From: Bifidobacterium apri
GTDB lineage: Bacteria; Actinomycetota; Actinomycetes; Actinomycetales; Bifidobacteriaceae
Assembly: GCF_009299485.1 (NCBI RefSeq)
Contig: NZ_WBSO01000017.1
Span: 1-45,762 of the forward strand
Length of the DNA: 45,762 bases
Reading direction: 5' to 3'
Position numbers and translations under genes: made by a program. This document shows, in pieces, positions 17,980 through 27,082 of this stretch. Within the stretch, counting starts at the first letter, position 1. Each line of letters begins with the position of its first letter. The notes under the pieces were generated by a model. That model did no database searches. It was not told the origin of the DNA and saw nothing but the letters and a program-made list of their open reading frames with translations.

Positions 17980-19596
17980 TTAACGTGCCGACGGCGTTGA
18001 GGCCGTTGAGGCCTCTGAGGCCGCTTCCTCGGCGTCGCACAAGCCTCGCAACGCGGTGCGAACAGTCTGCTCCTCTTGACCGCTGAACAGCACAATCAGG
18101 TAATCCCCGCCTCGCAGCATGGTGTCGCCGCGCGGCACGATTTCATGTTCACCCCGTCGAAGTCCAATAATCAGGCATCCGGACGGCCAAGCGACATCAC
18201 GCACCCGATGCCCGTCAGCAGGCGCGCCCATCTCCAGCGGGAAGTCCATGATGCCGGAACCCAGATTGCCGGGCAGTTTCGCAGCCTGGCCTTGCGCGCG
18301 CATGTAACGTTCCAGCAGAACGCCGTAAATCGGTTTCGTGCGTAGCATATCGGAAACGAGAAGGGCGATGAACGCGGCCGCGGCGACCGGCAGCATGTGC
18401 GTCAGCGTGCCGGACATTTCGACAGTCAGCAGGATGGACGTGATCGGGGTTTTCACCGAAGCGGCCAACGTGCCGGTCATAACGCATACCGCGAATACGG
18501 GAATCGCCTGGGCGGAAAGCCCCCACAGGTCATGGCCGAGCGTGCCGAACGCGCCGCCCGCCAGCGCGCCGACCGCGAGAATCGGCATGAAAATGCCGCC
18601 GGGCACGCCGGAGCCGAAACTCGTGCTGGTGAACAGGATTTTTACGACCAGCAGGATGCACAGCATGAGCAGGCCGGGATGCCCACGCTCAGCGGTTTGG
18701 ACGAGATTCGAGCCGCCTCCGAGCACGTCAGGCAGCCACAGGCCGACCGGCAGGGCGATCGCCATGGCGATCATCGGGCGAAGCCAGTCCGGCAGTTTGC
18801 CGTACAAGGTTTGCAATCCCAACAGGGAGCGGTTCATCAATGAGCCGACCAGGCCGGCGATGATGCCGAGCGGAATCAGCCACATGTAGTCACCAAGCGG
18901 CAACTGCTGGATATCGCCGAAATCAAGGACCGGCGTCAGGCCGAAGCAGTATTTCGACACGAAATCAGCGGTCAGGGAGGCGGCGGTCGCGCCCATGAGG
19001 ATGGCCGGGGAGAAACTGCGATGGATGCCTTCGAGGGCGAACATCATGCCGGACAGCGGCGCGCTGAATGCCGCGGACAGGCCGGCTGCCGCGCCAGCAG
19101 TCACCAGATAGTGCTCCTGCACGTCTTCACGCTTCTCGCCGCGCATACGGTGCGACAGGAATTGCGCGCCGGACGCGCCGATCTGAATGGAGGGGCCTTC
19201 GCGCCCGAGCGACAGGCCAAACAGGGCGGCGAGCAGACCGCCGAGGAAACGCACCGGCAGAATCGTCTGCCATTTCATGGTCAGGCCGCTCAACACAACG
19301 CCGTCAGTTTGTGGGATGCCGCTGCCGGATGCCATCGGCTCTTTGCGCACCATCCACGCGATGAGCAGGCTGATAAGGATCGCGGCAAGCGCCCAGGGGG
19401 CGATCAGCCAAGGTGCCATGCGGATTTGCCCGTACATCCAGCGGGCGAAACGGATGCTCAGTTCAATGCCTTGACGGTAGACGACCACCAGTACGCCGGA
19501 CAGCAGGCCGATAAGCACTCCGGCGCCCGCCATGCGCCATTTGAGACGGGCGAAGGATGTGAGCAGACGGTCTGCGGTGGCGTGTACGTCGTTCAC
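17980..19596 (-). CDS. clcA: ClC H+/Cl- exchanger with C-terminal TrkA-C domain
   Basis: A 538-residue ClC protein with all three anion-pathway motifs: GSGIP, GREGPS (gating Glu) and GGIFMP. About residues 435-520 (DFPLEMGAPADGHRVRDV, GDTMLRGGDYLIVLFSG) form a TrkA-C/RCK_C-like regulatory domain. The GTG at 19596 overlaps the crcB stop as GTGA, so I take it as start; a longer frame upstream belongs to the crcB gene in another frame. Third gene of crcB-crcB-clc. ClC relatives linked to crcB are often fluoride exporters, but the canonical GSGIP here fits an ordinary Cl-/H+ exchanger. Confidence 0.9.
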   Translation of the reverse strand: MNDVHATADRLLTSFARLKWRMAGAGVLIGLLSGVLVVVYRQGIELSIRFARWMYGQIRMAPWLIAPWALAAILISLLIAWMVRKEPMASGSGIPQTDGVVLSGLTMKWQTILPVRFLGGLLAALFGLSLGREGPSIQIGASGAQFLSHRMRGEKREDVQEHYLVTAGAAAGLSAAFSAPLSGMMFALEGIHRSFSPAILMGATAASLTADFVSKYCFGLTPVLDFGDIQQLPLGDYMWLIPLGIIAGLVGSLMNRSLLGLQTLYGKLPDWLRPMIAMAIALPVGLWLPDVLGGGSNLVQTAERGHPGLLMLCILLVVKILFTSTSFGSGVPGGIFMPILAVGALAGGAFGTLGHDLWGLSAQAIPVFAVCVMTGTLAASVKTPITSILLTVEMSGTLTHMLPVAAAAFIALLVSDMLRTKPIYGVLLERYMRAQGQAAKLPGNLGSGIMDFPLEMGAPADGHRVRDVAWPSGCLIIGLRRGEHEIVPRGDTMLRGGDYLIVLFSGQEEQTVRTALRGLCDAEEAASEASTASTPSAR

Positions 19597-20015
19597 AGTG
19601 CCGCCGCCAGCCACCAGCCGAGCGCCACGCAGAGCAGCGGGACGACGTATTCGAGGACGATGTTGGCTGCCGCGACGGCGCGTTTGCCGTTGCGCAGCAG
19701 GGTGACGCTTTCGTTGATGGCGGTTGAGAAGGTGGAGAATCCGCCGAGGAAGCCGGTGGCGAGGAGGAGACGCCACGGGCTGGACGGGTCGCCGTGGTAG
19801 ACGAAAGCCGCCGCGACAATGCCGGCAAGCAGCGATGCCGCAATGTTGACGACGAGGGTGGATAGCGGGAAGGCGTGGACGGTTGCGGTATGCTTGTCCG
19901 CGTTGTTGGGGAGGCGGGACCACGGCTGTTTGACTGCTGTGTCGAGCACGAAGCGGGTGACGGCACCTAGGCCGCCCATCAGGCACAATGCCATGCCGAT
20001 CAGGAACGATGTCAT
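19593..20015 (-). CDS. crcB: CrcB/Fluc fluoride channel subunit
   Basis: A 140-residue four-helix CrcB protein with GGLGAVTRFVLD, NIAASLLAG and the signature GFLGGFSTFSTA. A short polar insertion (residues 31-48) sits in the first loop. It overlaps the upstream crcB by 4 bp (ATGA) and the downstream clcA by 4 bp, so the three genes form a tightly coupled set. It corresponds to the 8930-9295 gene of the other module. Confidence 0.94.
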   Translation of the reverse strand: MTSFLIGMALCLMGGLGAVTRFVLDTAVKQPWSRLPNNADKHTATVHAFPLSTLVVNIAASLLAGIVAAAFVYHGDPSSPWRLLLATGFLGGFSTFSTAINESVTLLRNGKRAVAAANIVLEYVVPLLCVALGWWLAAAL

Positions 20016-20584
20016 TGTTGTGCCTCCTGTTCTTCAGGATTGGCGGGAGTGATGGGGGCGTTCGTTTCGGCGAATCCGCTTGGATTGACTGAGCTACTCG
20101 GATCGCTCGGATCGCTCATGGAATCGCTCGGAATGGCGGCAGCCGTGGCATATTGCGCGCGGCGATGCCCGGCGGCGAGACGACCGGCGCACCAGACGCC
20201 CGCGAACGCGACCAGCAGGCCAAATACCACGCTGGCCAGCAAGTACAGCAATGCCTGCCACGTCTGCCCGCCGAGGATGCCGGTGAACCCTTCCAGCGCG
20301 AGGGTGGACATGGTTGACAATCCGCCGCACACACCCATGCCGGCACCACGATTGACCAATTCGCGGTCGCGCGGGCGAATCCAATCGGCCTGCGCCAGAT
20401 ACGCGCTCAATCCCGCGTATACGAAGCATGCCAGCAGGTTCGCGGCGAGCGTGCCGAAGTGGAATCCCGCCGCCTGTTGGGGTATCGCCAACCCCAGCAG
20501 ATAGCGCACGCAGGTGCCGATCGCACCGCCGACGAACACCACCAGATACAGTTGTGGGTCGGCGAGCGGGGAACGTTGTGCCAT
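20012..20584 (-). CDS. crcB: CrcB/Fluc fluoride channel subunit with C-terminal tail
   Basis: A 190-residue CrcB protein. The core occupies about residues 12-135 (GGAIGTCVRYLLG, NLLACFVYAGLSAYLA, CGGLSTMSTLALEGF), then a hydrophilic Ser/Pro/Glu tail of about 50 residues. The core shares the CGGLSTMST pattern with the long crcB at 9295-10587, which suggests that those two are one paralogue type and the two shorter crcB genes the other. Located 183 bp downstream of purA on the same strand. Confidence 0.94.
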   Translation of the reverse strand: MAQRSPLADPQLYLVVFVGGAIGTCVRYLLGLAIPQQAAGFHFGTLAANLLACFVYAGLSAYLAQADWIRPRDRELVNRGAGMGVCGGLSTMSTLALEGFTGILGGQTWQALLYLLASVVFGLLVAFAGVWCAGRLAAGHRRAQYATAAAIPSDSMSDPSDPSSSVNPSGFAETNAPITPANPEEQEAQQ

Positions 20585-20672
20585 GACTGTTTTCTTCCTT
20601 CTTCTGGCGCCCTTTTATACGGCCGCTTACGGCCTCCGGAATGCTCTCCAGATGGTCAACATGCCTCTTATG

Positions 20673-20716
20673 CCGGACCGGAGCCGCGACGCTTCTGCGC
20701 CCCGCCTCCGGTCCGG
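20673..20716 (-). terminator. Hairpin between purA and crcB
   Basis: Perfect 11-bp arms CCGGACCGGAG (20673-20683) and CTCCGGTCCGG (20706-20716) with a 22-nt GC-rich loop, 52 bp past the purA stop. No T run follows, so it may end purA transcription only partly. Confidence 0.5.
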
Positions 20717-20767
20717 TCGGCATGCCGTGAAACGGAACTCGTCAAAGCCCGTCGAAACTCGTCAGAA

Positions 20768-22069
20768 CTAGTCGATCAGCGAGCGCACCGAGATGATATG
20801 GTCGCGCTGCGGACCAGTGCCGATTGCGGAAATCCGGCATCCGGACAGGTCTTCGAGACGCTTGACATAATCCTGGCAGGTCTTGGGCAGATCAGCAAAA
20901 TCATGCACCTGGGAAATATCCTCGTTCCAGCCGGGCATGGTCTCGTAAATCGGCTTCGCCGCAGTGAAGGCCGCCTGATCGACAGGCATGTCGTCATACC
21001 GGGTGTGCGTGCCGTCCGGGTTTTCCACGTCGTAAGCGACGCAAATCGGGATTTCCTTGAGGCCGGTGAGCACGTCAAGCTTGGTGAGCACGATATCAGT
21101 CAGGCCGTTGACGCGCACCGCATAGCGGTTGACAACCGCGTCGAACCAACCGCAGCGACGCGGACGGCCGGTGGTGACACCGTACTCGTGGCCTTGTTCG
21201 CGCAGCCAATCGCCCTGCTCGTCGAACAGTTCCGTCGGGAACGGGCCTTCGCCCACGCGCGTGATATACGCCTTGGACACGCCGATGACGCGGTTGATCT
21301 TGGTCGGTCCGACGCCCGTGCCAGTGCAGGCGCCGCCGGCGGTCGGGTTCGAGGAGGTGACGAACGGGTAGGTGCCGTGGTCCACGTCCAGCATGGTGGC
21401 CTGGCCGCCTTCGAACAGGACGGTCTTGCCCGCGTCGAGCGCGTTGTTGAGCACGAGGGACGTGTTCGCCACATACGGCTTGAGGCGTTCGCCGAGCTTG
21501 AGCAGCTCGTCGGTGGTGCGGTCCACGTCGACCGGACGGCGGTTGTACAGCTTGATGAGCATCTGGTTCTTCTGGTGCAGGCTCGCCTCGACCTTGTCGT
21601 GCAGGTGCTTCTCATTGAACAGGTCGTGCACGCGGATGCCGACGCGGTTGATCTTGTCGGCATATGCCGGGCCGATGCCGCGACCGGTGGTGCCGATCTT
21701 GTGCTTGCCCAGGAAACGTTCGGTCACCTTGTCGATGGTGCGATGGTAGGGGGCGATCACGTGTGCGGACTCGCTGACCAGCAGGCGCGAGCAGTCCACG
21801 CCACGGGCTTCCAGGCCATCGATCTCTTGGAACAGGACTTCAGGATCGACTACCACGCCGTTGCCGATGACGGGGGTCACGTTCGGGCTGATGATGCCGC
21901 TGGGCAGCAGGTGCAGCGCGTAGGATTCGTCGCCGACGACCACGGTATGGCCCGCGTTGTTGCCGCCGTTGAAGCGGGCGACATAGTCGACATGCGAGCC
22001 GATGAGATCGGTCGCCTTGCCTTTGCCTTCATCGCCCCACTGAGCGCCGATAAGAATGATTCCGGGCAT
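20768..22069 (-). CDS. purA: Adenylosuccinate synthetase
   Basis: A 433-residue enzyme of the usual length that joins IMP and aspartate with GTP to form adenylosuccinate in AMP synthesis. The GTP-binding loop [11 protein letters not shown] is at residues 8-18, followed by [27 protein letters not shown] and the C-terminal GPQRDHII. Start ATG at 22069 with GGAGGTG 5 nt before it; an in-frame ATG 15 bp further up has no such site. No other purine gene is nearby. Confidence 0.98.
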   Translation of the reverse strand: MPGIILIGAQWGDEGKGKATDLIGSHVDYVARFNGGNNAGHTVVVGDESYALHLLPSGIISPNVTPVIGNGVVVDPEVLFQEIDGLEARGVDCSRLLVSESAHVIAPYHRTIDKVTERFLGKHKIGTTGRGIGPAYADKINRVGIRVHDLFNEKHLHDKVEASLHQKNQMLIKLYNRRPVDVDRTTDELLKLGERLKPYVANTSLVLNNALDAGKTVLFEGGQATMLDVDHGTYPFVTSSNPTAGGACTGTGVGPTKINRVIGVSKAYITRVGEGPFPTELFDEQGDWLREQGHEYGVTTGRPRRCGWFDAVVNRYAVRVNGLTDIVLTKLDVLTGLKEIPICVAYDVENPDGTHTRYDDMPVDQAAFTAAKPIYETMPGWNEDISQVHDFADLPKTCQDYVKRLEDLSGCRISAIGTGPQRDHIISVRSLID

Positions 22070-22852
22070 AATGCACCTCCGCAAAACGCATGATTCCGCC
22101 GCCCACAGATTACCGTATCCCCTCTACCGGGCGGTGGTGGAGGGCTGGGTAGGAAGCGGGACAACGGGGCGCAAGTCACCTCCCCCAACCTTCTGCCGAC
22201 GCTCACAGTGCCGTCAGCGTCGGCAGAAGGTGAGAATACACAAACTGGCTACGCTGAGAGGCGTCCCAGCGTAACCAGTTTGGAAAACACAGCCGCAACT
22301 CATGCAAACACCCACGAACACTGCGAACACCAGCAAACGTCCGCAACCGCCCCACCCACACAAACTAGCTACGCTGAGAGACGTTCCAGCGTAACCAGTT
22401 TGTAAGCAAGTCAGCGACGGGACTTTCCTATCAAGGAATCAGCCATCAGAACCGCTGTCGAATTGGTCCCTCAGTGCGTGACCAATTGGCGGGCGCCGTC
22501 AGCTCGCAACAACATCCACAGACGCCTGCGCCCCCTACCTTCTACCGACGCTTACACCCCGCTCAGCGTCGGCAGAAGGTGAGAATACACAAACTGGCTA
22601 CGCTGAGAGGGGTCCCAGCGTAACCAGTTTGGAAAACACAACCGCAACCCCCGCGAACACCAGCAACCACCAGCAACCACCCCGCCCACACAAACTAGCT
22701 ACGCCAAGAAAGGCCTCAGCGTAACCAGTTCAGGAAAACACAAACTGGTTACGCTGAGAGGCGTCCCAGCGTAACCAGTTTGGGAAAACACGGCCGCAAC
22801 ACCTGCGACACCAGCGAACACCTGCAAACACCTGCAAACAACAGCGGCAGCC
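22070..22852. repeat. Intergenic region with family B and C hairpins
   Basis: 783 bp without a gene. Five family B hairpins (AAACTGGTTACGCTG / CAGCGTAACCAGTTT type) lie at 22242-22281, 22362-22401, 22591-22630, 22692-22730 and 22742-22781, and two family C hairpins at 22189-22230 and 22537-22580. Twice a C hairpin is joined to a B hairpin by GAGAATACAC, giving two near-identical composite units about 348 bp apart. Between them the DNA is CA-rich. On the minus strand the nearest hairpins could terminate the deacetylase gene that ends at 22853. Confidence 0.85.
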
Positions 22853-24097
22853 CTACTTTTTCGCGTCACCACTCTTATCAGCCACCGGGGCGGCGCTGAT
22901 GCCGGCAAGCTTCAACAACCCGCTGATGGTCACGAACTCGTAGCCTTGCGCCTTCAAATCGTCAATAATGCCAGGCAGCGCTTCAATATCCTGATCACGA
23001 TTGCCGCCACCATCATGCATCAGCACCACCGCCCCGTTGTACGCGTGGTTGAGCACCGCGTCATGAATCGCCTGCGCGCCCGGACGCCGCCAATCCTCCG
23101 TATCGATACTCCACAGCACGTTGTAATCAACCAGGTCGTACACGTCCTTCCACTGATCCACCGTGAACGAACCGTACGGCGAGCGCATCATACGCGTGCT
23201 CACGCCCGACGCCTTCTTCATATTGGCGAACCCGGCAGTAATCTCGGCACGCAATGCGGCACGCTTCATCTTCGGCATATACGGGTGCGTATTGCTATGG
23301 CTGGCGACCTCATGACCCTCCGCCACCATGCGTTTCTCCAAAGACGCGTACTTCACCGAATACTGGCCCACGTCGAAGAACGTCGCCTTCACGCCCTTCT
23401 GCTTGAGAATGTCAAGAATCGGGGCAGTGTACTGATCGCTCGGGCCGTCATCAAACGTCAACGCGATTACCTTATGACCTTGCGGACGCGGCGATACGCC
23501 GACAATCTGCGCATCAACCGGTTGAGTAATGACCCGCTTCGTGATGCGCTTCTTGGAAACGTCACCAACCCAAATCTCGCGCTTGCCATCCTTGCCCCGC
23601 GTTTTCACCATCTGGATGACACTGCCTTTGATATTGACCGACACCGTGTACGGAATCGGCTCATAGTCGATTCCATGACCCTCGACCACGTCTCCTCCTG
23701 ATTCCACTGAAATATCAGCGTTGCCGGAAAACCGGGTATTGCCCCAATCCGCAGGGTCGACCAGACTGTCATCAACCTTGAGCTGAACCGGATGCCCGCC
23801 ATTCGCCTTGAGCATACTGCCATCAACCGCCATCAAACGACCGGGATGAGCGCCAAAATCGTCATGATCATCCAACAGCTGCTTCGCCGTTGTCCCCGCC
23901 GAAATCTCCACCTGCTGCCCATTGACGAACACGATGATATGACGCAACCTAGCCTCCCAAGCCCACGCGCCCGTGCATACCGCAACCAGCACAATGACGA
24001 TCAGCACGGCAATCAGCTTGCCAATCCACGGGTGGCGTTTGCGTTCGCTTGCGCCGGTGGCACTGTCGCCGAACGAGAGTTCTTCAACTTCCTTCAT
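22853..24097 (-). CDS. Membrane-anchored polysaccharide (peptidoglycan) deacetylase
   Basis: A 414-residue NodB-domain protein. One hydrophobic segment at about 25-48 anchors it outside. Residues 55-115 (VFVNGQQVEISAGTTAKQLL) look like a ubiquitin-like DUF348-type domain. The catalytic domain runs from about 205: TFDDGPSDQYT (motif 1 Asp pair), HSNTHPYM (zinc His residues), RSPYGSF (motif 3), DTEDWRR (motif 4) and VLMHDGGG (motif 5), all intact. The likely reaction is N-deacetylation of peptidoglycan amino sugars. I choose ATG at 24097 (GGGAAAG upstream); a GTG at 24136 would add 13 residues. Divergent from fba. Confidence 0.92.
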   Translation of the reverse strand: MKEVEELSFGDSATGASERKRHPWIGKLIAVLIVIVLVAVCTGAWAWEARLRHIIVFVNGQQVEISAGTTAKQLLDDHDDFGAHPGRLMAVDGSMLKANGGHPVQLKVDDSLVDPADWGNTRFSGNADISVESGGDVVEGHGIDYEPIPYTVSVNIKGSVIQMVKTRGKDGKREIWVGDVSKKRITKRVITQPVDAQIVGVSPRPQGHKVIALTFDDGPSDQYTAPILDILKQKGVKATFFDVGQYSVKYASLEKRMVAEGHEVASHSNTHPYMPKMKRAALRAEITAGFANMKKASGVSTRMMRSPYGSFTVDQWKDVYDLVDYNVLWSIDTEDWRRPGAQAIHDAVLNHAYNGAVVLMHDGGGNRDQDIEALPGIIDDLKAQGYEFVTISGLLKLAGISAAPVADKSGDAKK

Positions 24098-24237
24098 GAC
24101 TTTCCCGTCCTCATAATCCTGATACGGTATTGTCACACATGCCCGCCCCTTTGTGTAGCGATTACGCAAAAACAACACGCCGCACAACACGACGCGTCCG
24201 CGCGGCTCCCCGGGATCCCATGCGCGATAATGGAACC

Positions 24238-25314
24238 ATGACTATTGCAACCCCTGAACGGTATGCCGAGATGCTCGATGCGGCGCGTCGCGGCGGCTAT
24301 GCTTACCCTGCCATCAACGTGACCAGCACGCAAACGTTGAACGCCGCGCTCCAAGGTCTCGCCGACGCCGAATCCGACGGCATCATCCAGGTTTCCGTCG
24401 GCGGATCCGCGTACTTCTCCGGGCAACGAGTCAACGACCGGGTCACCGGTTCGCTCGCATTCGCCGCGTTCGCGCACGAAGTCGCCGCGAAATACCCGAA
24501 CACGGTCGCCCTGCATACCGACCATTGCGCCAAACAGTATCTGGACGAGTGGGTGCGGCCACTGCTCGCCATCGAAACGGACCAAGTGGCGCACGGCAAA
24601 GAGCCGTCATTCCAATCACACATGTGGGACGGTTCGACGGTTCCACTCGCCGAAAACCTCGACATCGCCGAGGAACTGCTCACCAAGTCAGTAGCCGCGC
24701 ACACCGTGCTTGAGATTGAAATCGGCGCGGTCGGCGGCGAAGAAGACGGGCATCGCGCCGAAATCAACGAAAAACTCTATTCGACGCCTGCGGATGGCGT
24801 AACCGTCGCGCAACGACTCGGACTAGGCGAAAACGGGCAGTATATGGCCGCCTTCACCTTCGGCAACGTGCATGGCGCGTACAAGCCGGGCGTAGTCAAG
24901 TTGCGGCCGGAACTGCTTGGTGACATTCAGAACGAGGTCGCTGCCGCCGTGATGGACGGGCGCATCACCGGGCACACTCCAGGGCGCGGCTTCGCGGGCG
25001 ATGTGCCTGAAAACAAGCCGTTCCCGTTGGTGTTCCACGGCGGGTCCGGGTCCAGCGCCGAGGAAATCGCCGAAGCGGTGAGCCACGGTGTTGTCAAAAT
25101 GAATATTGACACCGACACCCAGTACGCGTTCACGCGGGCGATTGCCGGGCACATGTTCGCGCATTATGACGGCGTGCTCAAGATTGACGGCGAAGTGGGC
25201 GACAAGAAATTCTACGACCCGCGCTCATGGGGGCGTGAGGCCGAGGATTCGATGGCGCGGCGCGTGGTTGAGGCGTGCGAACGGCTCGGGTCGGCAGGAC
25301 GACGGCTCAAGTAG
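24238..25314 (+). CDS. fba: Fructose-bisphosphate aldolase, class II
   Basis: A 358-residue zinc-dependent aldolase, the E. coli FbaA length class. It interconverts fructose-1,6-bisphosphate with dihydroxyacetone phosphate and glyceraldehyde-3-phosphate. Zinc and phosphate motifs are visible: ALHTDHCAKQ, EIEIGAVGGEEDG, FGNVHGAYKPG and FHGGSGSS, plus KMNIDTDTQ. The start at 24238 matches family members. A GATAAT hexamer ends 7 bases before the ATG, so the message may be leaderless; no ribosome binding site is present. Confidence 0.97.
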   Translation: MTIATPERYAEMLDAARRGGYAYPAINVTSTQTLNAALQGLADAESDGIIQVSVGGSAYFSGQRVNDRVTGSLAFAAFAHEVAAKYPNTVALHTDHCAKQYLDEWVRPLLAIETDQVAHGKEPSFQSHMWDGSTVPLAENLDIAEELLTKSVAAHTVLEIEIGAVGGEEDGHRAEINEKLYSTPADGVTVAQRLGLGENGQYMAAFTFGNVHGAYKPGVVKLRPELLGDIQNEVAAAVMDGRITGHTPGRGFAGDVPENKPFPLVFHGGSGSSAEEIAEAVSHGVVKMNIDTDTQYAFTRAIAGHMFAHYDGVLKIDGEVGDKKFYDPRSWGREAEDSMARRVVEACERLGSAGRRLK

Positions 25315-26042
25315 GCGGTTGAGGGCCGGCTGCGCGTCCCATCCCGGCGCGTCCCGGCTCAGTCAAGATGCGTGTTGTTGCGGCTGCGCAGCCGTGACGT
25401 CTCAGTGCGGCGTCACGGCGCGGCGTCACAGTTACGTGGCGTTCCGTCCCAGCGAGTCCCGGCGCGTCCCGGCTTCGCGGCGTCCTATCAACCTTCTGCC
25501 GACACTGAGATACCCGGCAGCATCGGCAGAAGCAGAACCCCGACCCACCACCGACGCTCACCGCGCACTTTGTGAGGATTCACTCACAAACCGGGCGACA
25601 CGGCGACCAGCATCAACCCATCCGCCACCTCCAACCACTACTTTGTGAGGATTGACTCACAAACCGGGTAGTACGAACGTCGAAATCAGCAAAACCGACA
25701 CCTCCACACCCCACCGTGTGAGGATCGACTCACAAACCGGGTAGCACAGCAACCGAAACCAGTCAGCGTGCCACCAGCCCACACACCATCGTGTGAGGAT
25801 CCGCTCACAAACCATGACTCATAGGGCTTGAATCAGCCAGCGCGCCTGTCACACCAGCACCACTTTGTGAGGATTCGCTCACACAACGGCACCTCGGACA
25901 CCAACATCAGCCAATTTCCCGCCCGCCACATACCGTTGTGTGAGGATTCACTCACAAACCGGGTCTCAGGACGGCTACCATCAACCCACTGCCGACACTG
26001 AGAACCCTCTCAGCGCCGGCAGAAACAGAACAAGGAGCTGCA
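25315..26042. other. Intergenic region with family A array bracketed by family C hairpins
   Basis: 728 bp. Bases 25330-25490 contain repeated CAGCGAGTCCCGGCGCGTCCC-type words (each part shorter than 20 bp) without coding potential. A family C hairpin (25493-25532), the six-unit family A array, and a second C hairpin (25989-26022) follow. AAGGAGCTGCA at 26032-26042 is the ribosome binding site of the next gene. Confidence 0.7.
25571..25956. repeat. Family A palindromic array, six units, 73-75-bp period
   Basis: The 18-bp core (consensus TGTGAGGATTCACTCACA) starts at 25571, 25644, 25717, 25792, 25866 and 25939; spacings are 73, 73, 75, 74 and 73. The core is mostly followed by AACCGGG. Between cores, weakly conserved words (GAAATCAGCC, CACCTCCA, CCACCA) keep the same order, so the whole unit is a diverged tandem repeat rather than repeat plus unrelated spacer. 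Confidence 0.9.
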
Positions 26043-26819
26043 ATGAAAGCAATCGTCACCGGAGCATCAAGCGGATTAGGTCGCGACATGGCGCTGTATC
26101 TCGCCGAACTCGGATACGACCTCGCGCTCGTCGCCCGCAATCAAGCGCGCCTGGACACCGTCGCGCAAGAAGCGCAGCGAATCGCCGCCGCGCACGGCAA
26201 CAAGACCATCACCATCGAAACCGTCACCCTTGATTTGTCGCAACGTCACGCATGCGAGCAACTGTTCGAACAGTACCGCAACGAACGTATCGACCTGCTC
26301 GTTAACAACGCCGGATTCGGCCTGTTCGGCGACTTCACCGATACTCCGCTAGATCGCGAACTGGACATGATCAATCTCAACGTGGTCTCCTACCATATCC
26401 TCACCAAATTGTTCGTGCGCAAATTCAAGAACGACGGGCATTGCCGCCTGCTCAACGTGTGCAGCGCTGCCGGACTCCTCGTCGGGCCACGCCTCGCCAC
26501 CTACTACGCGACGAAAAACTACACGCTCAAACTCACGCTCGCCGTGGCGCAAGAACTGCGGCGCGACCACGTGCCCGTCACCGTAAGCGCGTTGTGCCCC
26601 GGACCAGTTGAAACCCGATTCAACGCGACCGCGGGCGGGAAGTTCCTCACGCCGGGGGCGTCCAGTCGTGCGGTCGCGCGGTATGCGATTGACAAGACGC
26701 TGGCCGGCAAGCTTATCATCGTGCCAACCTGGCAGGTGAAAGCCGGACTGTTCGCCGCGCGATTCCTGCCGTGGAGCGCACAACTGCGAATCATGGACCG
26801 GTTCGACGCCGGGCGGTAA
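26043..26819 (+). CDS. Short-chain dehydrogenase/reductase
   Basis: A 258-residue classical SDR of the DltE/YqjQ-like kind. The NAD(P) motif TGASSGLG is at 6-13, NNAG at 88-91, catalytic Ser at 141 (VCSAAG) and the YxxxK pair at Tyr154-Lys158. CPGPVETRF follows near 193. The C-terminal part (AGLFAARFLPWSAQL) is amphipathic and may touch the membrane. Strong binding site AAGGAG 5 nt before the ATG. Substrate unknown. It is a single gene ending convergently with the COG0523 gene. Confidence 0.94.
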   Translation: MKAIVTGASSGLGRDMALYLAELGYDLALVARNQARLDTVAQEAQRIAAAHGNKTITIETVTLDLSQRHACEQLFEQYRNERIDLLVNNAGFGLFGDFTDTPLDRELDMINLNVVSYHILTKLFVRKFKNDGHCRLLNVCSAAGLLVGPRLATYYATKNYTLKLTLAVAQELRRDHVPVTVSALCPGPVETRFNATAGGKFLTPGASSRAVARYAIDKTLAGKLIIVPTWQVKAGLFAARFLPWSAQLRIMDRFDAGR

Positions 26820-26861
26820 GAGCGCCCGAATCAGCGAATCAGGCCACCCAAAGCGTGTCTT

Positions 26862-27026
26862 TGTGAGGATTCGCTCACACAATGGGCGGTGCGGCACCTG
26901 AAATCAACAAGCCTGACGATTCCAAGTACCTCCGTGTGAGGATTCGCTCACACACTGACACCCCGAACCACCCGAATCAGCCCGTTTCCCACTCACCACC
27001 GGCCGTTGTGCGAGGATTGGCGCACA
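26862..27026. repeat. Family A palindromic array, three units
   Basis: Cores start at 26862, 26935 and 27009 (spacing 73 and 74). The third is TGCGAGGATTGGCGCACA, in which both arms changed together (TGCGAG / CGCACA), a compensatory change that keeps the palindrome. It fills the convergent junction between the SDR and COG0523 genes. Confidence 0.88.
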
Positions 27027-27082
27027 CAGGCCAGCGCAATGGGCGACAAGCGCTGACAGCCGCCGGCCCCTGTCAAGCAACA

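Noticed and set aside
25571..25956. CRISPR array
   Set aside because: The regular 73-75-bp period looks CRISPR-like, but cores vary at several positions, linkers share ordered words with each other, units occur at four other loci, and no cas gene is present.
25571..25956. Tandem CRP-type binding sites
   Set aside because: The TGTGA and TCACA halves are separated by 8 bp, not the 6 bp of CRP sites, and the arrays lie at gene ends rather than promoters.
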